Source: Isoptericola peretonis
GTDB lineage: Bacteria > Actinomycetota > Actinomycetes > Actinomycetales > Cellulomonadaceae
NCBI GenBank assembly: GCA_023241745.1
Contig: JALQCY010000003.1
Location: 186,001 to 250,000, forward strand
Direction: 5' to 3'
Length of the DNA stretch: 64,000 nt
In this document: positions 43,628-52,661 of the stretch, one piece after another
Position numbering within the stretch: the stretch's first letter is position 1
How the letters are laid out: every line of letters begins with the position of its first letter
Made by a program: the position numbers and the translations under genes
The notes under the pieces: generated by a model
What the model was told of the DNA's origin: nothing
Database searches by the model: none
Seen by the model: only the letters and a program-made list of their open reading frames with translations

Positions 43628-43641
43628 TTGAAGCGCTTCAA
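43628..43641. promoter_or_regulatory. LacI-family operator
   Basis: TTGAAGCGCTTCAA is a perfect 14-bp palindrome with the central CG and AA/TT arms of LacI/CcpA-type operators (consensus around TNNAANCGNTTNA). It lies about 10-24 nt after the predicted transcription start and 60 nt before the MFS start codon, so repression by blocking elongation or initiation is expected. The LacI gene at the other end of the module is the likely binder. Confidence 0.75.
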
Positions 43642-43700
43642 TGTGCCAGGGCAGGCACGGGAGCGACGATCGTCGAAGATCACACGGAAGACGAGGACCG

Positions 43701-45023
43701 ATGACGACCTCAGCAGCCCCGGGGAAGATCCCGGGCAGGACCTGGTACCGCACGACCGTCGCGGGCATGGCGTCGTACCTCGACGCGGGCGCGATCATCA
43801 CGACCGGCACGGCGCTGGTGCTGTACAAGGAGCCGCTGGGCATCAGCGACGCGCAGTTCGGCCAGTACTCGGCCCTGCTCACGTTCATGATCGCGGCAGG
43901 TGCGCTGGTCGGCGGCCGGCTGGCCGACCTGTTCGGCCGCAAGCGCGTCTTCCTCGCCACGATGGCGGTGTACGTGGCCGGGGCCGCGATCCTCGTGGCC
44001 GCGCCGGGCACCGGGGCCCTCTACGCCGGCGTGGTGCTGCTCGGCCTCGCGGTCGGGGCGGACCTGCCGGCGTCGCTCGCGATGATCGCCGAGGAGGCGC
44101 CGCCGGAGCACCGCGGCAAGCTGATCTCGTTCTCCCACATCCTGTGGCTGGTGGGCATCATCGCCGCGCAGCTGTTCGGCATCGTCGTGGGCGGCCTGGG
44201 GATGACCGGCGGCCGCATCATGTACGGGCAGCTCCTGGTGCTCGCCCTCGTCGTGCTGGTGCTCCGTGCCGGGATGCCGGAGTCGTCCCGCTGGCAGGCG
44301 GCCCACGCCGGCGCGACGGACGGGGGCGCGTCCGCGACCGAGTCGGTCGACCTGGGCACCCTCAAGAAGCTGCTGCGCGGCCCGTACCTCATGCCGATGA
44401 TCGCCGTCGCGCTCTTCTACGCGCTGGTCAACGTGGGCGCGAACACCGGTGGCCAGTTCTCCACGCTGATGTACACCGAGATGGCGGGCACCACGGTGCA
44501 GTTCGCCTCCACGGTCGGCTTCGTCACCTTCGCCATCGCCTTCGGCGCCACGTACCTCCTCATGCGCATCGTCGACGGCGCGCACCGCATGCGCTGGTTC
44601 GCCGTCATGGCGGTCTTCTACACGCTCGGCTACCTGATCCCGGTGGCCTTCGGCGTCCAGGTGTGGACCCTCGTCGCCATGGGCGTGGTCGGCTCGATCG
44701 CCGGCGCCGTCGCGGGCGAACCCATGTTCAAGGTCTGGGCGCAGGAGCTGATCCCCACCACGTACCGCAGCACCGCCCAGGGCGTGATGATCGCGTTCAC
44801 CCGCGTGGTCGCCGCCGTCGTGGCCCTGTGGACGCCCGCCCTCCTCGCTGCCAGCCCGGACGTGCTGTTCGGTTTCGTGGCCGCGTGCATCGCCGTCGGG
44901 GGCGTGATCGGGTACTGCTGGATCACCCGATACCCCCGCGTCGCCGACGACGAGCCGACCGCCGCCCCGGTCGCGGCCGCCTCCACCACCACCACCGGCA
45001 GCACCGACGAAGGAGCACGATGA
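43701..45023 (+). CDS. MFS transporter of the rhamnoside module
   Basis: A 440-residue MFS permease with 12 membrane segments. The loop between helices 2 and 3 contains GGRLADLFGRKRVF, the MFS motif A, and the sequence VVLLGLAVGADLPASLAMIAEE resembles the metabolite:H+ / sugar porter groups. ATG 43701 follows GACGAGG. The gene is coupled to the alpha-rhamnosidase (ATGA), so it probably imports rhamnosides or rhamno-oligosaccharides. Exact substrate unknown. Confidence 0.85.
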   Translation: MTTSAAPGKIPGRTWYRTTVAGMASYLDAGAIITTGTALVLYKEPLGISDAQFGQYSALLTFMIAAGALVGGRLADLFGRKRVFLATMAVYVAGAAILVAAPGTGALYAGVVLLGLAVGADLPASLAMIAEEAPPEHRGKLISFSHILWLVGIIAAQLFGIVVGGLGMTGGRIMYGQLLVLALVVLVLRAGMPESSRWQAAHAGATDGGASATESVDLGTLKKLLRGPYLMPMIAVALFYALVNVGANTGGQFSTLMYTEMAGTTVQFASTVGFVTFAIAFGATYLLMRIVDGAHRMRWFAVMAVFYTLGYLIPVAFGVQVWTLVAMGVVGSIAGAVAGEPMFKVWAQELIPTTYRSTAQGVMIAFTRVVAAVVALWTPALLAASPDVLFGFVAACIAVGGVIGYCWITRYPRVADDEPTAAPVAAASTTTTGSTDEGAR

Positions 45024-47710
45024 GCACCGCCGCGCCCACCCTGCGGGTCGAGCACCACCAGCAGCCCGCCCTCGGCGTCGGCGAGGACCGGCCCCGGCTC
45101 TCGTGGCACGTCGAGACCGCGCCGACGGCCTACCGGCAGGGGACGTACGAGGTCGCGTGGCGCACGACGGCGCCGGACGGCGCCGGGCAGGTCCGGACGC
45201 TCGAGGACGCGACGGCCGTGGTCGAGTCGGACGACCAGGTGCTGGTGCCCTGGCCCGGCGCGCCCCTCGCGCCCCGCGCCCGCGCCGAGGTCCGCGTGCG
45301 CACCCGCGACGGCGGCCCCGACGACGCGGGCTGGGGCCCGTGGAGCGAGCCTGCGGTCGTCGAGCGCGGGCTGACGGCGGCCGAGTGGACCGCGGAGCTG
45401 GTCGGGCCGGGCTACGACGAGGGCCCGGTCGCCACGCGCCGGGCGCCGCTGCTGCGCCGGGGCTTCGAGGTCCCGGGCAGCGTGGTGCGCTCCGCGCGCC
45501 TGCACCTCACGGCGCACGGCCTGGTCGAGGCGGAGCTCAACGGGCGCCGGGTGGGCGCCGACGAGCTGGTGCCCGGCTGGACCCCGTACGACGACCGCCT
45601 GCGTGTCTACGCCTACGACGTCACCGACCTGGTGCGCCCCGGCGAGAACGCCGTCGGCGCGTGGCTCGCCGACGGCTGGTTCCGCGGCAGGTACGGCTTC
45701 GAGGGCGGGACCCGCGACCTCTACGGCACGCACGTCGGCGTGCTCGCGCAGCTCGAGGTCGTCACCGACGCCGGGACGGTCGTCGTGGGCAGCGACGCGT
45801 CGTGGCGCAGCGCTCCCGGCCCGCTCACCCGCGCCGACCTGTACGACGGCGAGACGTACGACGCGCGCCTGCTGCCGGCCGGCTGGTCGGAGCCCGGGTT
45901 CGACGACGCCGCCTGGGCGCCCGTCGTCGTGCACCCGCTGGACCGCACGGTGCTCGCCGCGCCCGACGGGCCGCCCGTGCGCTGCACGGGCGAGCTGGTC
46001 CCCGTCAGCGTGACGCGCGCCGCCGGCCCGGACGGCGAGGACGGCTGGCTGGTCGACCTCGGCCAGAACCACTCCGGCCGCCTGCGCCTCAGCGTGCCGG
46101 CGGCTCCGGCGGGCACCGTGGTGCGCGTGCGGCACGCCGAGGTGCTGCAGGGCGGCACGCTGTACACGCGGACGCTGCGTGAGGCGGCCGCCACCGACGA
46201 GGTGGTGCTCGACGGCGCGGCGATCACCTGGGAGCCGCGGTTCACCGTGCACGGCTTCCGGTACGCGCACCTCACCGGCTGGCCGGGCGGCACCGCGCAG
46301 GACGTCGCGGCCGCCGTCGTCTCCCGGGTGCTGCACAGCGACATGGCGCGCACCGGCTGGTTCGCCAGCAGCGACCCGGCGCTGGACCGCCTGCACGAGA
46401 ACGTGGTGTGGAGCCTGCGCTCCAACTTCGTCGACATCCCCACCGACTGCCCGCAGCGCGACGAGCGGCTCGGCTGGACCGGCGACATCCAGGCCTTCGC
46501 ACCCACCGCCGCGTTCCTCTACGACGTGCACGGCATGCTCGCGGACTGGCTCCGGACCCTGTCGTCCGAGCAGCGTCGGTTCGGCGGCACCGTGCCCGTG
46601 TACGTGCCGTGGATCCCGGGCGGCCGGTTCTGGCGCCCCGAGCAGGACGTCGCGGGCTGGGGCGACGCGGCCACGCTCGTGCCGGAGGCGCTGCACCGCG
46701 ACTCCGCGGACGTCGGCCTGCTCGAGCGGCAGTACGCGAGCGCCGTCGCCTGGGTGGACAAGGTGTCGGGCCTCGCCGGGCCCGGCCGGCTCTGGGACGC
46801 CGGGATGCAGCTCGGCGACTGGCTCGACCCGACCGCACCTCCCGAGGACCCCCTGCGGGCGCAGACCGACCCGCACCTGGTGGCGACGGCGTACCTCGCG
46901 CGGTCGGCGCGGGCCGTCGCGGACCTGGCCCGCGCCCTCGGGCGGGACGACGACGCGGCCCGGTACGCCACGCTCGCCGCGGAGGTCGCCGCCGCGTACC
47001 GCGGGCGGTACGTCGACAGCGGCGACCCCACGCACGACACCCAGACCGCGCACGCGCTGTCGGTCGTCTTCGGCCTGCTGCCCGACGAGGACGCCCGTCG
47101 CCGCGCGGGCGAGCGCCTGGCCGAGCTCGTGCGCGCGGGCGGGAACACCGTCGGCACCGGGTTCGCGGGGACGCCGCTGGTCGCGGACGCGCTGAGCAGC
47201 ACCGGGCAGCTCGACGCCGCCTACGGCCTGCTGCTCAGCCACGCGTCGCCGTCGTGGCTGGCCATGGTGGACCTGGGCGCCACCACCATCTGGGAGCGCT
47301 GGGACAGCATGCTCGCCGACGGCACCGTGAACCCGGGCGAGATGACGTCGTTCAACCACTACGCGCTCGGGTCGGTGGCCGACTGGCTGCACCGCGTGGT
47401 CGCCGGCCTCGCCCCGCTGGAGCCCGGCTACCGGCGGCTCGCGGTGGCCCCGCGGCCGGGCGGCGGGCTCACCCGCGCGGAGGCGCGGCACGTCACGCCG
47501 TACGGCGTCGCGGAGGTCGCGTGGGCGATCGAGGCCGGCGGCGAGGGCGACGAGCTGGTCGTGCGGTTCCGCGTGCCCGTGGGCACGACGGCCGAGGTCG
47601 ACGTCCCGGGGGCGGCGCCGGCCGTCGTCGGGCACGGCGAGCACGAGGTGCGGGTGCCGGCCCGGGCCGCTCAGGCGCCCGTGGAGGCGCGGACCACGAG
47701 CGTGGGCTGA
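45020..47710 (+). CDS. Alpha-L-rhamnosidase, GH78
   Basis: An 896-residue GH78 enzyme with no signal peptide, so probably cytoplasmic. N-terminal fibronectin-like and beta-sandwich modules (about residues 1-320) precede a concanavalin-like domain and the (alpha/alpha)6 catalytic barrel (about 420-770). The GH78 signature DCPQRDERLGWTGD lies at about 476-489, with the general acid Glu expected near it, and WIPGGRFWRPEQDVAGWGDA follows. It cleaves terminal alpha-L-rhamnose from plant glycosides or rhamnogalacturonan fragments. Start overlaps the MFS stop by 4 nt. The 3' 40 bp overlap the convergent lacI gene. Confidence 0.9.
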   Translation: MSTAAPTLRVEHHQQPALGVGEDRPRLSWHVETAPTAYRQGTYEVAWRTTAPDGAGQVRTLEDATAVVESDDQVLVPWPGAPLAPRARAEVRVRTRDGGPDDAGWGPWSEPAVVERGLTAAEWTAELVGPGYDEGPVATRRAPLLRRGFEVPGSVVRSARLHLTAHGLVEAELNGRRVGADELVPGWTPYDDRLRVYAYDVTDLVRPGENAVGAWLADGWFRGRYGFEGGTRDLYGTHVGVLAQLEVVTDAGTVVVGSDASWRSAPGPLTRADLYDGETYDARLLPAGWSEPGFDDAAWAPVVVHPLDRTVLAAPDGPPVRCTGELVPVSVTRAAGPDGEDGWLVDLGQNHSGRLRLSVPAAPAGTVVRVRHAEVLQGGTLYTRTLREAAATDEVVLDGAAITWEPRFTVHGFRYAHLTGWPGGTAQDVAAAVVSRVLHSDMARTGWFASSDPALDRLHENVVWSLRSNFVDIPTDCPQRDERLGWTGDIQAFAPTAAFLYDVHGMLADWLRTLSSEQRRFGGTVPVYVPWIPGGRFWRPEQDVAGWGDAATLVPEALHRDSADVGLLERQYASAVAWVDKVSGLAGPGRLWDAGMQLGDWLDPTAPPEDPLRAQTDPHLVATAYLARSARAVADLARALGRDDDAARYATLAAEVAAAYRGRYVDSGDPTHDTQTAHALSVVFGLLPDEDARRRAGERLAELVRAGGNTVGTGFAGTPLVADALSSTGQLDAAYGLLLSHASPSWLAMVDLGATTIWERWDSMLADGTVNPGEMTSFNHYALGSVADWLHRVVAGLAPLEPGYRRLAVAPRPGGGLTRAEARHVTPYGVAEVAWAIEAGGEGDELVVRFRVPVGTTAEVDVPGAAPAVVGHGEHEVRVPARAAQAPVEARTTSVG

Positions 47711-48717
47711 AGCACCACGGCCTCGTGGCGGTGGATGCCGGGGTGCCGCGCCTCGTCCATGACGAGGCGCGCGCCCCGGCGCCCCATCTCTGCACCCGGC
47801 TGCGCCACCGTCGTCAGGGGCACCGGCACGTCGCGGGCGGCGAGGTTGTCGTCGTAGCCGACCAGCGCGACGTCGCCGGGCACCGCGACGCCGGAGCGCA
47901 GCAGCACCTCGAGGATGCCGGCGGCCATGAGGTCGGAGGCGGCGAAGATCCCGTCCACACGCCCGGCGCGGACGTCGTCGAGCAGCTCGCGCGCGGCCCA
48001 CGCGCCGTCGGCCCGGTTGATGCCCTCGGGCGGGTCCACCTCGCGCGCCGGCTCCAGGCCTGCCTCGGCGAGCGCCAGCCGGAAGCCGTCGCGCCGCTGG
48101 GTCACCGGGCGCAGGGCCGACGGGCCGCCCACGAACGCGAGGCGCGTGCGGCCGCGGTCGAGCAGGTGCCGGGTGGCGAGGTGGCCGCCCCGGCGGTGGT
48201 CCACGGCGACGCTGCAGTACCAGGCCGAGGGCGCTGTGAAGTTGAGCAGCACCAGCGGGATCTCCGACGACCGCGCCCCGAGCAGCGCAGCCATGTGCTC
48301 CTCGTCGCTGAGGGTGACCATCGTGCCCGCCACCCGCAGGTCGTCGAACACGCCCAGGTGCGTGAGCTCCCGCCCCACGTGGTTGTCGCCGTCCGCGAGG
48401 AGCACGTGCATCCCGGCGTCCTCCGCCTCGCGGGTCGCCCCGCGCGCCAGGTCCACGAACAGGGAGTTGCCCAGGTCGGTCAGCACCAGGCCGATCGCGT
48501 CGCTCGACCCGCCCGCCAGCGTGCGCGCCACCGTGCTGCGCTGGAACCCCAGCTCCGACATCGCCGCCCGCACCCGGGCGCGCGTGGCCTCCGTGACCCG
48601 GTCCGGGTGGTTGAGCACGTGCGACACCGTGCCGAGCGACACGCCCGCGCGCTCCGCGACCTGCGTCATCGACGGTCGGCCCGAGGTGCGTCGGGGGCGT
48701 CGCGGTGCGTCGGTCAC
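47671..48717 (-). CDS. LacI family transcriptional regulator of the rhamnoside module
   Basis: A 348-residue LacI/GalR repressor. The HTH is at about residues 17-40 (MTQVAERAGVSLGTVSHVLN), and the effector-binding domain starts at about 70. It is convergent with the rhamnosidase gene (40-bp overlap) and 22 nt downstream of the P-type ATPase gene, but has its own leaderless promoter (TAGCGT, 6 nt before GTG 48717). The perfect palindrome before the MFS gene is its probable operator; L-rhamnose or a derivative would be the expected inducer. Confidence 0.85.
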   Translation of the reverse strand: MTDAPRRPRRTSGRPSMTQVAERAGVSLGTVSHVLNHPDRVTEATRARVRAAMSELGFQRSTVARTLAGGSSDAIGLVLTDLGNSLFVDLARGATREAEDAGMHVLLADGDNHVGRELTHLGVFDDLRVAGTMVTLSDEEHMAALLGARSSEIPLVLLNFTAPSAWYCSVAVDHRRGGHLATRHLLDRGRTRLAFVGGPSALRPVTQRRDGFRLALAEAGLEPAREVDPPEGINRADGAWAARELLDDVRAGRVDGIFAASDLMAAGILEVLLRSGVAVPGDVALVGYDDNLAARDVPVPLTTVAQPGAEMGRRGARLVMDEARHPGIHRHEAVVLQPTLVVRASTGA

Positions 48718-48723
48718 GCCCCT

Positions 48724-48729
48724 ACGCTA
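48724..48729 (-). promoter_or_regulatory. -10 element TAGCGT (leaderless lacI gene)
   Basis: On the minus strand TAGCGT ends 6 nt before GTG 48717; it separates lacI transcription from the ATPase gene upstream. Confidence 0.55.
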
Positions 48730-48739
48730 GCCGCCGCGG

Positions 48740-51499
48740 TCAGCGTCGCCGCGCCCGCCCCACGGCCTTGACGCCCTCGACGAGCAGGAAGACGACGAGG
48801 GCGAGGCCGAGCGTCTTGGCCCACTCCTCGAGCCCGATCGGGGCGGAGTCGAACCAGGTGTGCATGAAGGGCGTGTAGACGAACACGCACTGCAGGGCGA
48901 TCAGCGCGGCGGCCGAGACCCACACGACCCGGTTGCCGCGCAGGACGTCCAGGGTGAGGCTCGAGCGGTCCAGGAACCGGCAGTTGAAGAGGTAGGCGAG
49001 CTGCCCGAGGGCCAGCATCGTCACGGCCGTCGTCTGCGCCTCGGCCAGCGGCGCCCCCTGCGCGCGCTCGGCGTAGAAGGCGAACAGCGTCGCGCCGCCG
49101 ATGAGGAGCGACACGACGAGGATCCGGCGTACGAACGCGGCGTCCAGGATCGACGCGCCCGGGTCGCGCGGCGCCCGGGACATGATGTCCGGCTCCGCCC
49201 GCTCGTACGCGAGGCCGAGGGACAGCGTGACCGCGGTGATCATGTTGATCCACAGCACCTGGACGGGCGCGAGCGGCAGCGTGAGCCCGAACAGCACCGC
49301 CACGAGGATGACCAGCGACTGGGCGCCGTTGGTGGGCAGCAGGAAGAGCACCGACTTGCGGATGTTGTCGTAGATCCGCCGCCCCTCCTCCACCGCGCGC
49401 TCGATGGTGGCGAAGTTGTCGTCGGCGAGCACCACCTCGGCCGCGTCCTTCGTGGCCTCGGTGCCCTTGATGCCCATCGCGACGCCCACGTCGGCCTGCG
49501 TGAGGGCGGGCGCGTCGTTGACGCCGTCGCCCGTCATCGCGACCACCTCGCCGTGCGCCTGCAGCGCCGACACGATCCGGATCTTGTGCTCCGGGCTGGT
49601 GCGCGCGTACACCGACACGTCGCGCACGACGGCGCGCAGCTGCTCCGTGCTCATCGCCTCCAGCTCGGCCCCCGTGAGCACGGCGGGCGCCTCGCCCGTC
49701 CCGTCCGGGCCCGCCGGGCCGTCCACGATGCCCATCTCCCGGCCGATCGCGACGGCCGTGCCGGCGTGGTCGCCGGTGATCATCTTCACCGCGATGCCCG
49801 CGTCCCGGCACTGCGCGATGGCGTCGATCGCCTCCGGGCGCGGCGGGTCCACGATGCCGACCAGACCGCACAGCTCGAGGCCGGCGTCGACGTCGGACGC
49901 CTCCAGCGTGGTGGCGCCGGCCGCCGGGCGGGTGCGCGCCGCGGCGAGCACCCGCAGCCCCCGGCCGCCGATCTCGTCGATCTGCGCCTCCCAGAACGCG
50001 CGGTCCAGCGGGACGGCCGAGCCGTCCGGGGCGGACTGGGTGGCACACCGGTCGAGCACCCGGTCGGGCGCGCCCTTGACGTGCACGACCAGCCCGCCGT
50101 CCGGCGCCCGGTCGAGCGTGGCCATGTACTTGTTCTCGGACTCGAACGGCACCAGGTCCACCCGCGACCAGCCCTGGGTGTCGAACCCCGACTTCATGCC
50201 CAGGCTGCGCAGCGCGCCCTCCGTCGGCTCGCCGACCAGCCGCCAGTCGTCCCCCTCGCCGCCGGAGCCGCCGGGCACCACCCGCGCGTCGTTGCACAGC
50301 ATCATCGCGGCGACGACGGCGGCCAGGTCGCGGTCGCCGGCCAGGTCGGCGTGCCGCGGGGGCTCGCCCGCCGTCGCGGGCGCCAGGGTCAGCTCGCCGA
50401 CCGGCGCGTAGCCCGCGCCCGCGACGTCGAACGTCCGGCCGGCGGTGCGGACGGTGCGCGCCGTCATCTCGTTCTTGGTGAGCGTGCCCGTCTTGTCCGA
50501 GCAGATGGTCGTGACGGAGCCCAGGGTCTCGACCGCGGGCAGCTTGCGGGTGATCGCGCGACGGCGCGCCATCTGCTGCACGCCGAGCGCCAGCGTGATC
50601 GTCACCAGGGCGGGCAGGCCCTCCGGGACCGCGGCCACCGCGAAGCCGATCGACGCGGAGACCAGCTCCGGCACCGAGAAGTCGTGCACGACCCGGCCGA
50701 TGATCACCATCACCACGGCCATGCCGAGGATGAGCGCGGCGAGCAGCTTGCCGAACCGGTCGAGCTGCTTGGTCAGCGGCGTCTCCAGGCTCGTGACCTC
50801 GGAGATCATCGTCTGGATGCGGCCGATCTCGGTGCGCTCGCCGGTGGCCGTGACGACGCCGACGCCCTGCCCGGCGGCCACGAGCGTGCCCGAGAACAGC
50901 ATGCTGGTGCGGTCCCCCACCCCGGCGTCGTCCGCCACCGCGTCGACGCGCTTGCTCGCCGCGACCGACTCCCCGGTGAGCGCCGACTCCTCGACGCGCA
51001 GGTTGGTGGCGGCCAGCAGCCGCACGTCGGCCGGCACGCGGTCGCCGGAGCGTACGCGCACGACGTCGCCGGGTACGACGTCGTCGGCGTCGACCTTGGC
51101 CCACGCGCCGTCGCGGCGCGCCTCCGCGTGCACCGAGAGCATCTGGCGGATGCCGTTCAGCGCGCTCTCGGCGCGGCCCTCCTGGATGAAGCCGATCGCC
51201 GCGTTGACCACCGCGACCAGCAGGATCACGGTGAAGTCCACCCAGTCGCCCAGGATCGCCTTGAGCACCGCGGACACGAGCAGGATGTAGATGAGCACGT
51301 CGTCGAAGTGCACGAGGACCCGCTTCCACAGCGGGTCCCGCTCCGGCGGCGGCAGCCGGTTGGGGCCCACCTCCGCGAGGCGAGCCGCGGCGTCCGCGGC
51401 GGTCAGGCCGCGCTCGTCCGTCCGGAGGGCGGCGAGCACCTCCGCGGGCGGTCGCGCCCAGGGGGCCGACGCGATCTCGACGTCCGGGGAAGAGGTCAT
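48740..51499 (-). CDS. P-type cation-translocating ATPase (type II)
   Basis: A 919-residue P-type ATPase of the SERCA/PMCA-like type II group. An N-terminal cation_ATPase_N region is followed by helices M1-M4 with PEGLPALV in M4, phosphorylated Asp335 in [12 protein letters not shown], the nucleotide domain with KGAPD, the hinge [12 protein letters not shown] and a six-helix C-terminal part. The full set of catalytic motifs is present. PEGLPA in M4 favours Ca2+ or Na+/K+/Mn2+ as ion rather than heavy metals. ATG 51499 ([14 protein letters not shown]) is the likeliest start, behind GGTGGA. Stands alone. Confidence 0.9.
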   Translation of the reverse strand: MTSSPDVEIASAPWARPPAEVLAALRTDERGLTAADAAARLAEVGPNRLPPPERDPLWKRVLVHFDDVLIYILLVSAVLKAILGDWVDFTVILLVAVVNAAIGFIQEGRAESALNGIRQMLSVHAEARRDGAWAKVDADDVVPGDVVRVRSGDRVPADVRLLAATNLRVEESALTGESVAASKRVDAVADDAGVGDRTSMLFSGTLVAAGQGVGVVTATGERTEIGRIQTMISEVTSLETPLTKQLDRFGKLLAALILGMAVVMVIIGRVVHDFSVPELVSASIGFAVAAVPEGLPALVTITLALGVQQMARRRAITRKLPAVETLGSVTTICSDKTGTLTKNEMTARTVRTAGRTFDVAGAGYAPVGELTLAPATAGEPPRHADLAGDRDLAAVVAAMMLCNDARVVPGGSGGEGDDWRLVGEPTEGALRSLGMKSGFDTQGWSRVDLVPFESENKYMATLDRAPDGGLVVHVKGAPDRVLDRCATQSAPDGSAVPLDRAFWEAQIDEIGGRGLRVLAAARTRPAAGATTLEASDVDAGLELCGLVGIVDPPRPEAIDAIAQCRDAGIAVKMITGDHAGTAVAIGREMGIVDGPAGPDGTGEAPAVLTGAELEAMSTEQLRAVVRDVSVYARTSPEHKIRIVSALQAHGEVVAMTGDGVNDAPALTQADVGVAMGIKGTEATKDAAEVVLADDNFATIERAVEEGRRIYDNIRKSVLFLLPTNGAQSLVILVAVLFGLTLPLAPVQVLWINMITAVTLSLGLAYERAEPDIMSRAPRDPGASILDAAFVRRILVVSLLIGGATLFAFYAERAQGAPLAEAQTTAVTMLALGQLAYLFNCRFLDRSSLTLDVLRGNRVVWVSAAALIALQCVFVYTPFMHTWFDSAPIGLEEWAKTLGLALVVFLLVEGVKAVGRARRR

Positions 51500-51530
51500 G
51501 CCGCCATTCCACCCGCGATCCCGCCCGGGC

Positions 51531-51560
51531 GCGCGGGGACGGTCGTGCCCGTCCCCGCGC
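51531..51560 (-). terminator. Hairpin terminator of the organosulfur operon
   Basis: A 12-bp perfect stem (51531-51542 with 51549-51560) with a 6-nt loop sits 5 nt after the flavin reductase stop and before the ATPase start. Confidence 0.7.
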
Positions 51561-51565
51561 ACCGC

Positions 51566-52081
51566 TCAGACCCGGGTCCCGGACCCCAGCCGGTGGTATC
51601 CCCGGTCGTGGAACACCAGCGGTGTGCCGGCGTCCTCGACGTGGTGCGCGACGGCCTGGAGGGTCACGAGGTGGCTCGAGCCCACGGCCGTGCGCTGCAC
51701 GACCTGCGCGCGTACCCAGGCCACCGCCCCGTCGATCACGGGCTCCCCGCTGTCGAGCGGGCGCCACCCGCCGTCGGCGAAGCGGTCGATGCCGCTCGTC
51801 GCGAACCGGGCCGACAGGTCGGCCTGGTCGTAGGCGAGAAAGCTCACGGCGAGCGTCCGCGCACGTGAGACGGCGGGCCACGAGGACGACGACGACGCCA
51901 GCGAGAACGCGAGCAGCGGCGGTTCCGCCGACACCGAGATCACGGACGTGGCGGTGAAGCCCACCGGACGCCCGGCGTGCTGCAGCGCCACCACGGCCAC
52001 CCCGGCGGGGTGGCCGCGGAACACCGACCGGAACTCGTCGGGGCTGATCGCGGCCGAGGTCCTGCCCGTGACCGCGGTCAT
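51566..52081 (-). CDS. Flavin reductase family protein (FMN-binding, HpaC-like)
   Basis: A 171-residue flavin reductase-like domain protein: FRSVFRGHPAGVAVVALQ, GFTATSVISVSAEPPLLAFSL (FMN-binding) and HDRGYHRLG at the end. It would supply reduced FMN to the LLM monooxygenase encoded two genes upstream. Start ATG overlaps the preceding FMN reductase stop (ATGA), last gene of the operon, followed by a hairpin terminator. Confidence 0.85.
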   Translation of the reverse strand: MTAVTGRTSAAISPDEFRSVFRGHPAGVAVVALQHAGRPVGFTATSVISVSAEPPLLAFSLASSSSSWPAVSRARTLAVSFLAYDQADLSARFATSGIDRFADGGWRPLDSGEPVIDGAVAWVRAQVVQRTAVGSSHLVTLQAVAHHVEDAGTPLVFHDRGYHRLGSGTRV

Positions 52082-52641
52082 CGTGCCGCCTCCAGCGGCC
52101 GGCCGGGGGCGGGGTCGCCCAACCAGCCCGACACCCAGTCGGCGGCCCGCTGGTCGACGCCCCCCAGCTCCGACTCGAGCAGCGCGAACGACGCCGGCGG
52201 GACGGCGGCGCCGAGCTCGACGAGCAGGGGGCGCAGGTGGTCGTCGCCCGCGCGGGCGTGGGCCGGGCTCGCCGAGACGACGAGCGGCACGGCGGGCACG
52301 CCGTCGAGGCCCCGCGGGCCGAAGCGGTCCAGGAACACCTTGAGCAGCCCCGTGTACGACGCCTTGTAGACGGGCGTCGCGACCACGAGGTAGCGGGCGG
52401 ACGCCACCGCGCCGAGCGCCTCGTCCACCTCCGGCCGGTCGGGCAGGAGCAGCCCGGGGGCGAGGTCGGCGAGGTCGATCGTCCGCCCCTCCTCCAGGCC
52501 CCGGTGGGCGGCGACGGCGCGCCCGACGCTCTCGGCGGCGGCGCGGGTGCGCGAGCGGGGCCGGGGGTTGCCGACGAGGACGACGACCTCCTCGGGCACG
52601 GTGCGCAGCGGCTCAGACGGCTCGGTCAGCGGCTCGGTCAT
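52078..52641 (-). CDS. NADPH-dependent FMN reductase (SsuE/MsuE-like)
   Basis: A 187-residue flavodoxin-fold reductase: VVVLVGNPRPRSRT is the FMN phosphate loop, and TPVYKASYTGLLKVFLDRFGP is the family motif around residues 91-111 that marks SsuE/MsuE-type NAD(P)H:FMN reductases. It feeds FMNH2 to the adjacent monooxygenase. It begins 20 nt after that gene and overlaps the next by 4 nt. The operon holds two different flavin reductase types, one flavodoxin-like and one HpaC-like, which is unusual. Confidence 0.85.
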   Translation of the reverse strand: MTEPLTEPSEPLRTVPEEVVVLVGNPRPRSRTRAAAESVGRAVAAHRGLEEGRTIDLADLAPGLLLPDRPEVDEALGAVASARYLVVATPVYKASYTGLLKVFLDRFGPRGLDGVPAVPLVVSASPAHARAGDDHLRPLLVELGAAVPPASFALLESELGGVDQRAADWVSGWLGDPAPGRPLEAAR

Positions 52642-52661
52642 GACGGTCTCCTTCCTGGCGC

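Noticed and set aside
44630..48001. A 1123-codon minus-strand open frame
   Set aside because: Antisense to the MFS and rhamnosidase genes; Arg/Ala/Gly-rich with no domain.
48860..51868. A 1002-codon plus-strand open frame
   Set aside because: Antisense to the P-type ATPase, whose catalytic motifs are all intact on the minus strand.
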